Origin: an uncultured Collinsella sp.
GTDB taxonomy: Bacteria; Actinomycetota; Coriobacteriia; Coriobacteriales; Coriobacteriaceae
Direction: 5' to 3'
DNA length: 33,220 nt
NCBI GenBank assembly: GCA_958346935.1
Contig: CATVTM010000014.1
Coordinates: 1-33,220, forward strand
Shown in pieces: positions 31,662 to 33,220 of this stretch; the stretch's first letter is position 1; each line of letters begins with the position of its first letter. Under the pieces are notes generated by a model. The model was not told the DNA's origin and did no database searches. It was given only the letters and a program-made list of their open reading frames with translations. A program made the position numbers and the translations under genes.

Positions 31662-32996
31662 CTAGTCCTCCATGCCGAGGTCGATCGTGGTGCCCTCGAA
31701 GATCTTGTTGACGGTGCGGACGGCACACATCTTGCCACACATGGTGCAAGTGCCCTCGGTGGCGGCGGGGGACTCCTCGTAGCGCTTCTTGCCCGTAACC
31801 GGGTCGAGCGCGCACTTCCACATAGCGTCCCAGTCGAGCTTGCGGCGTGCCTGGCCCATCTTGTCGTCCATGTCGCGGGCGTGGGGCACCTTTTTGGCGA
31901 TGTCGGCGGCGTGTGCGGCGATCTTGGTGGCCATGAGGCCGTCGAGCACATCCTGGGCGTTGGGCAGGCATAGGTGCTCTGCCGGTGTCACGTAGCACAG
32001 GAAGTCGGCACCGGAGCTGGCGGAGATGGCGCCGCCGATGGCAGCGGTGATGTGGTCGTAACCAACGCCGATATCGGTCACCAGCGGCCCGAGCACATAG
32101 AACGGGGCGTTGTGGCACAGGCGCTTCTGCAGCTTCATGTTGGCTGCGATTTCATCGAGCGCCATATGGCCCGGTCCCTCGACCATGACCTGGACGCCGG
32201 CAGCCCAAGCGCGCTTACACAGCTTGCCCAGCTCGATCATCTCGGCAGTCTCGGTGGCGTCGTTGGAGTCGTAGAGGCAGCCCGGGCGGCAGGAGTCGCC
32301 GAGCGAAATCGTCACGTCGTACTCGTGGCAAATCTCGAGCAACTCGTCGTAGAACTCATAGAACGGGTTCTCGTTGCCGGTGACCTCCATCCAGCCAAAC
32401 AGCAGCGAGCCGCCGCGACTAACGATATTCATGAGACGGCCGGTCTCCTTAAAGGTCTTGGTGACCGACTTGTTGATGCCGCAGTGGATGGTCATAAAGT
32501 CCACGCCGTCCTCGGCATGCGCGCGCACGACTTCGAACAGGTCGTCCTTGGTAAGCTTGACCAGCGGCTTTTCCATGTAGCCGATGGCGTCGTACATGGG
32601 GACGGTACCCACCATGAGCGGCGTCTCGTCGATGAGCTGCTGGCGGAACTGACGTGTCTTGCCCGAGTTGGAGAGGTCCATGATGGCATCGGCGCCAAAG
32701 TCCTCGGCGATCTTGACCTTCTTCCATTCCTCGGCGGCATCGGCCTTGTCGCCCGAGATGCCCAGGTTGACGTTGACCTTGGTGGACAGGCCCTCGCCGA
32801 CACCAAAGGCGCGCATGCCCTTTTTGATGTGCACGATGTTGGCGGGAATGGCGATGCGGCCGTCGGCCACGCGCTCGCGGATGTACTCGGGGTCGCGATG
32901 CTCGCGCTCGGCGACTTCCTTCATCTGCGGCGTGATCTGCCCGGCACGGGCGAAGTCGATTTGCGTGACGAGCTTGGGCTCGGTCTGTGTGCTCAT
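31662..32996 (-). CDS. thiC: Phosphomethylpyrimidine synthase ThiC
   Basis: ThiC is a radical SAM enzyme that rearranges aminoimidazole ribotide to HMP-phosphate. The 444-residue product has NIVHIKKG, GEGLSTKVNVNLGISGD, DLSNSGKT, MTIHCGIN, SLGDSCRPGCLYD, EGPGHMALDEI and the C-terminal Fe-S cysteines C417, C420 and C424. Their spacing is CX2CX3C, one residue tighter than the CX2CX4C of E. coli ThiC; the overall length matches the short form of anaerobes. The start ATG 32996 follows GAAGGGAG (33012-33005) by 8 bases. A longer frame to 33020 would translate the riboswitch end and is rejected. Confidence 0.96.
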   Translation of the reverse strand: MSTQTEPKLVTQIDFARAGQITPQMKEVAEREHRDPEYIRERVADGRIAIPANIVHIKKGMRAFGVGEGLSTKVNVNLGISGDKADAAEEWKKVKIAEDFGADAIMDLSNSGKTRQFRQQLIDETPLMVGTVPMYDAIGYMEKPLVKLTKDDLFEVVRAHAEDGVDFMTIHCGINKSVTKTFKETGRLMNIVSRGGSLLFGWMEVTGNENPFYEFYDELLEICHEYDVTISLGDSCRPGCLYDSNDATETAEMIELGKLCKRAWAAGVQVMVEGPGHMALDEIAANMKLQKRLCHNAPFYVLGPLVTDIGVGYDHITAAIGGAISASSGADFLCYVTPAEHLCLPNAQDVLDGLMATKIAAHAADIAKKVPHARDMDDKMGQARRKLDWDAMWKCALDPVTGKKRYEESPAATEGTCTMCGKMCAVRTVNKIFEGTTIDLGMED

Positions 32997-33000
32997 TGGC

Positions 33001-33095
33001 ACGGCTCCCTTCGTTGGCATTACCCATATCAGGTTTGCGGGTCAGGGCGGGCGCGCCCAATCTCAGCCTGCCGTCTTGTCCCGCAAGCTCCCCGT
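33001..33095 (-). promoter_or_regulatory. TPP riboswitch controlling thiC
   Basis: The - strand carries the THI-box order: ACGGGGAGC at the 5' side (33095-33087), GGCTGAGA (33068-33061), and ACCTGATATGGGTAATGCC (33034-33016), then GAAGGGAG. The P1 stem pairs ACGG (33095-33092) with CCGT (33004-33001). The thiC SD (33012-33005) lies inside the aptamer's 3' end, so TPP binding would hide it and control translation. No separate terminator hairpin is seen before the start codon. Confidence 0.95.
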
Positions 33096-33111
33096 TTATG
33101 TAATGGGCTCA

Positions 33112-33142
33112 AGTATAGCCTGAATGGGTACGATTGGGCCAA
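33112..33142 (-). promoter_or_regulatory. Promoter of the thiC riboswitch transcript
   Basis: On the - strand, TATACT (33117-33112) is a good -10, 19 bases after TTGGCC (33142-33137), a weaker -35. Transcription would start about 10 bases before the aptamer. Confidence 0.45.
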
Positions 33143-33167
33143 CGAGCGTGCCTGTGGGGAGGCGAAC

Positions 33168-33220
33168 ATGGAAGACAAGCATCTATATCGAGAGACGCAA
33201 TGGGATGTATCGGCCGAGGA
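33168..33220 (+). CDS. Start of an unidentified gene, cut by the window end
   Basis: An open frame begins at ATG 33168 behind a strong SD (GGGGAGGCG) and reads MEDKHLYRETQWDVSAE before the window ends. It runs divergently from thiC. Seventeen residues are too few to name the product, and its reading frame beyond 33220 cannot be checked. Confidence 0.6.
   Translation, partial: MEDKHLYRETQWDVSAE

Overview
The window looks like a high-GC Actinomycetota chromosome, most likely class Coriobacteriia and Collinsella-like. The reasons are protein-level resemblance, FtsZ-SepF-DivIVA division without FtsA, and Coriobacteriia-style intergenic inverted repeats. No taxonomic search was run. I see no rRNA, tRNA, CRISPR array, prophage or transposase.

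Positions 1-15648 hold a near-complete division and cell-wall (dcw) cluster on the + strand: mraZ, rsmH, ftsL-like, ftsI-type PBP, murF, mraY, murD, ftsW, murG, murC, murB, ftsQ, ftsZ. A strong promoter with two 15-bp palindromic operator-like sites precedes mraZ, and a rho-independent terminator follows ftsZ. murE and ftsA are absent from their usual places.

Positions 15800-23773 hold the set that usually follows ftsZ in Gram-positives (pgeF, yggS, sepF, yggT, divIVA). Here it is split by a complete high-affinity phosphate operon, pstS-pstC-pstA-pstB-phoU, and pstS starts inside the stop codon of pgeF. yggT has no canonical start at the expected place and seems to begin at AUC. divIVA ends at a clear terminator.

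Positions 23794-26435 (- strand) carry a small nitroreductase, whose first 71 codons differ in codon use from the rest, and a second phosphate system: a PiT permease with a DUF47/PhoU-like partner. A 108-bp highly structured inverted repeat separates them. PiT is preceded by a three-codon mini-ORF under a perfect Shine-Dalgarno.

Positions 26648-30604 (+ strand) carry accessory single genes: a small conserved-looking protein that may be leaderless, a Bax inhibitor-1 family membrane protein, a PARG-like (TIGR02452) protein with an altered catalytic motif, an SGNH hydrolase and a pentapeptide-repeat-like protein, several separated by terminators or repeat hairpins.

Positions 30649-33142 (- strand) form a thiamine pyrimidine-branch unit, thiC then thiD, under a TPP riboswitch whose 3' end contains the thiC ribosome binding site. 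A further + strand gene begins at 33168 and runs off the end.

The window therefore combines septal wall synthesis, polar growth and division, and two phosphate uptake routes. No wholly new multi-gene system stands out. The points most worth testing are the embedded pst operon, the MraZ-type operator pair, the AUC start of yggT, the QEA-type PARG-like protein, the mini-ORF ahead of PiT, and the large inverted repeats.
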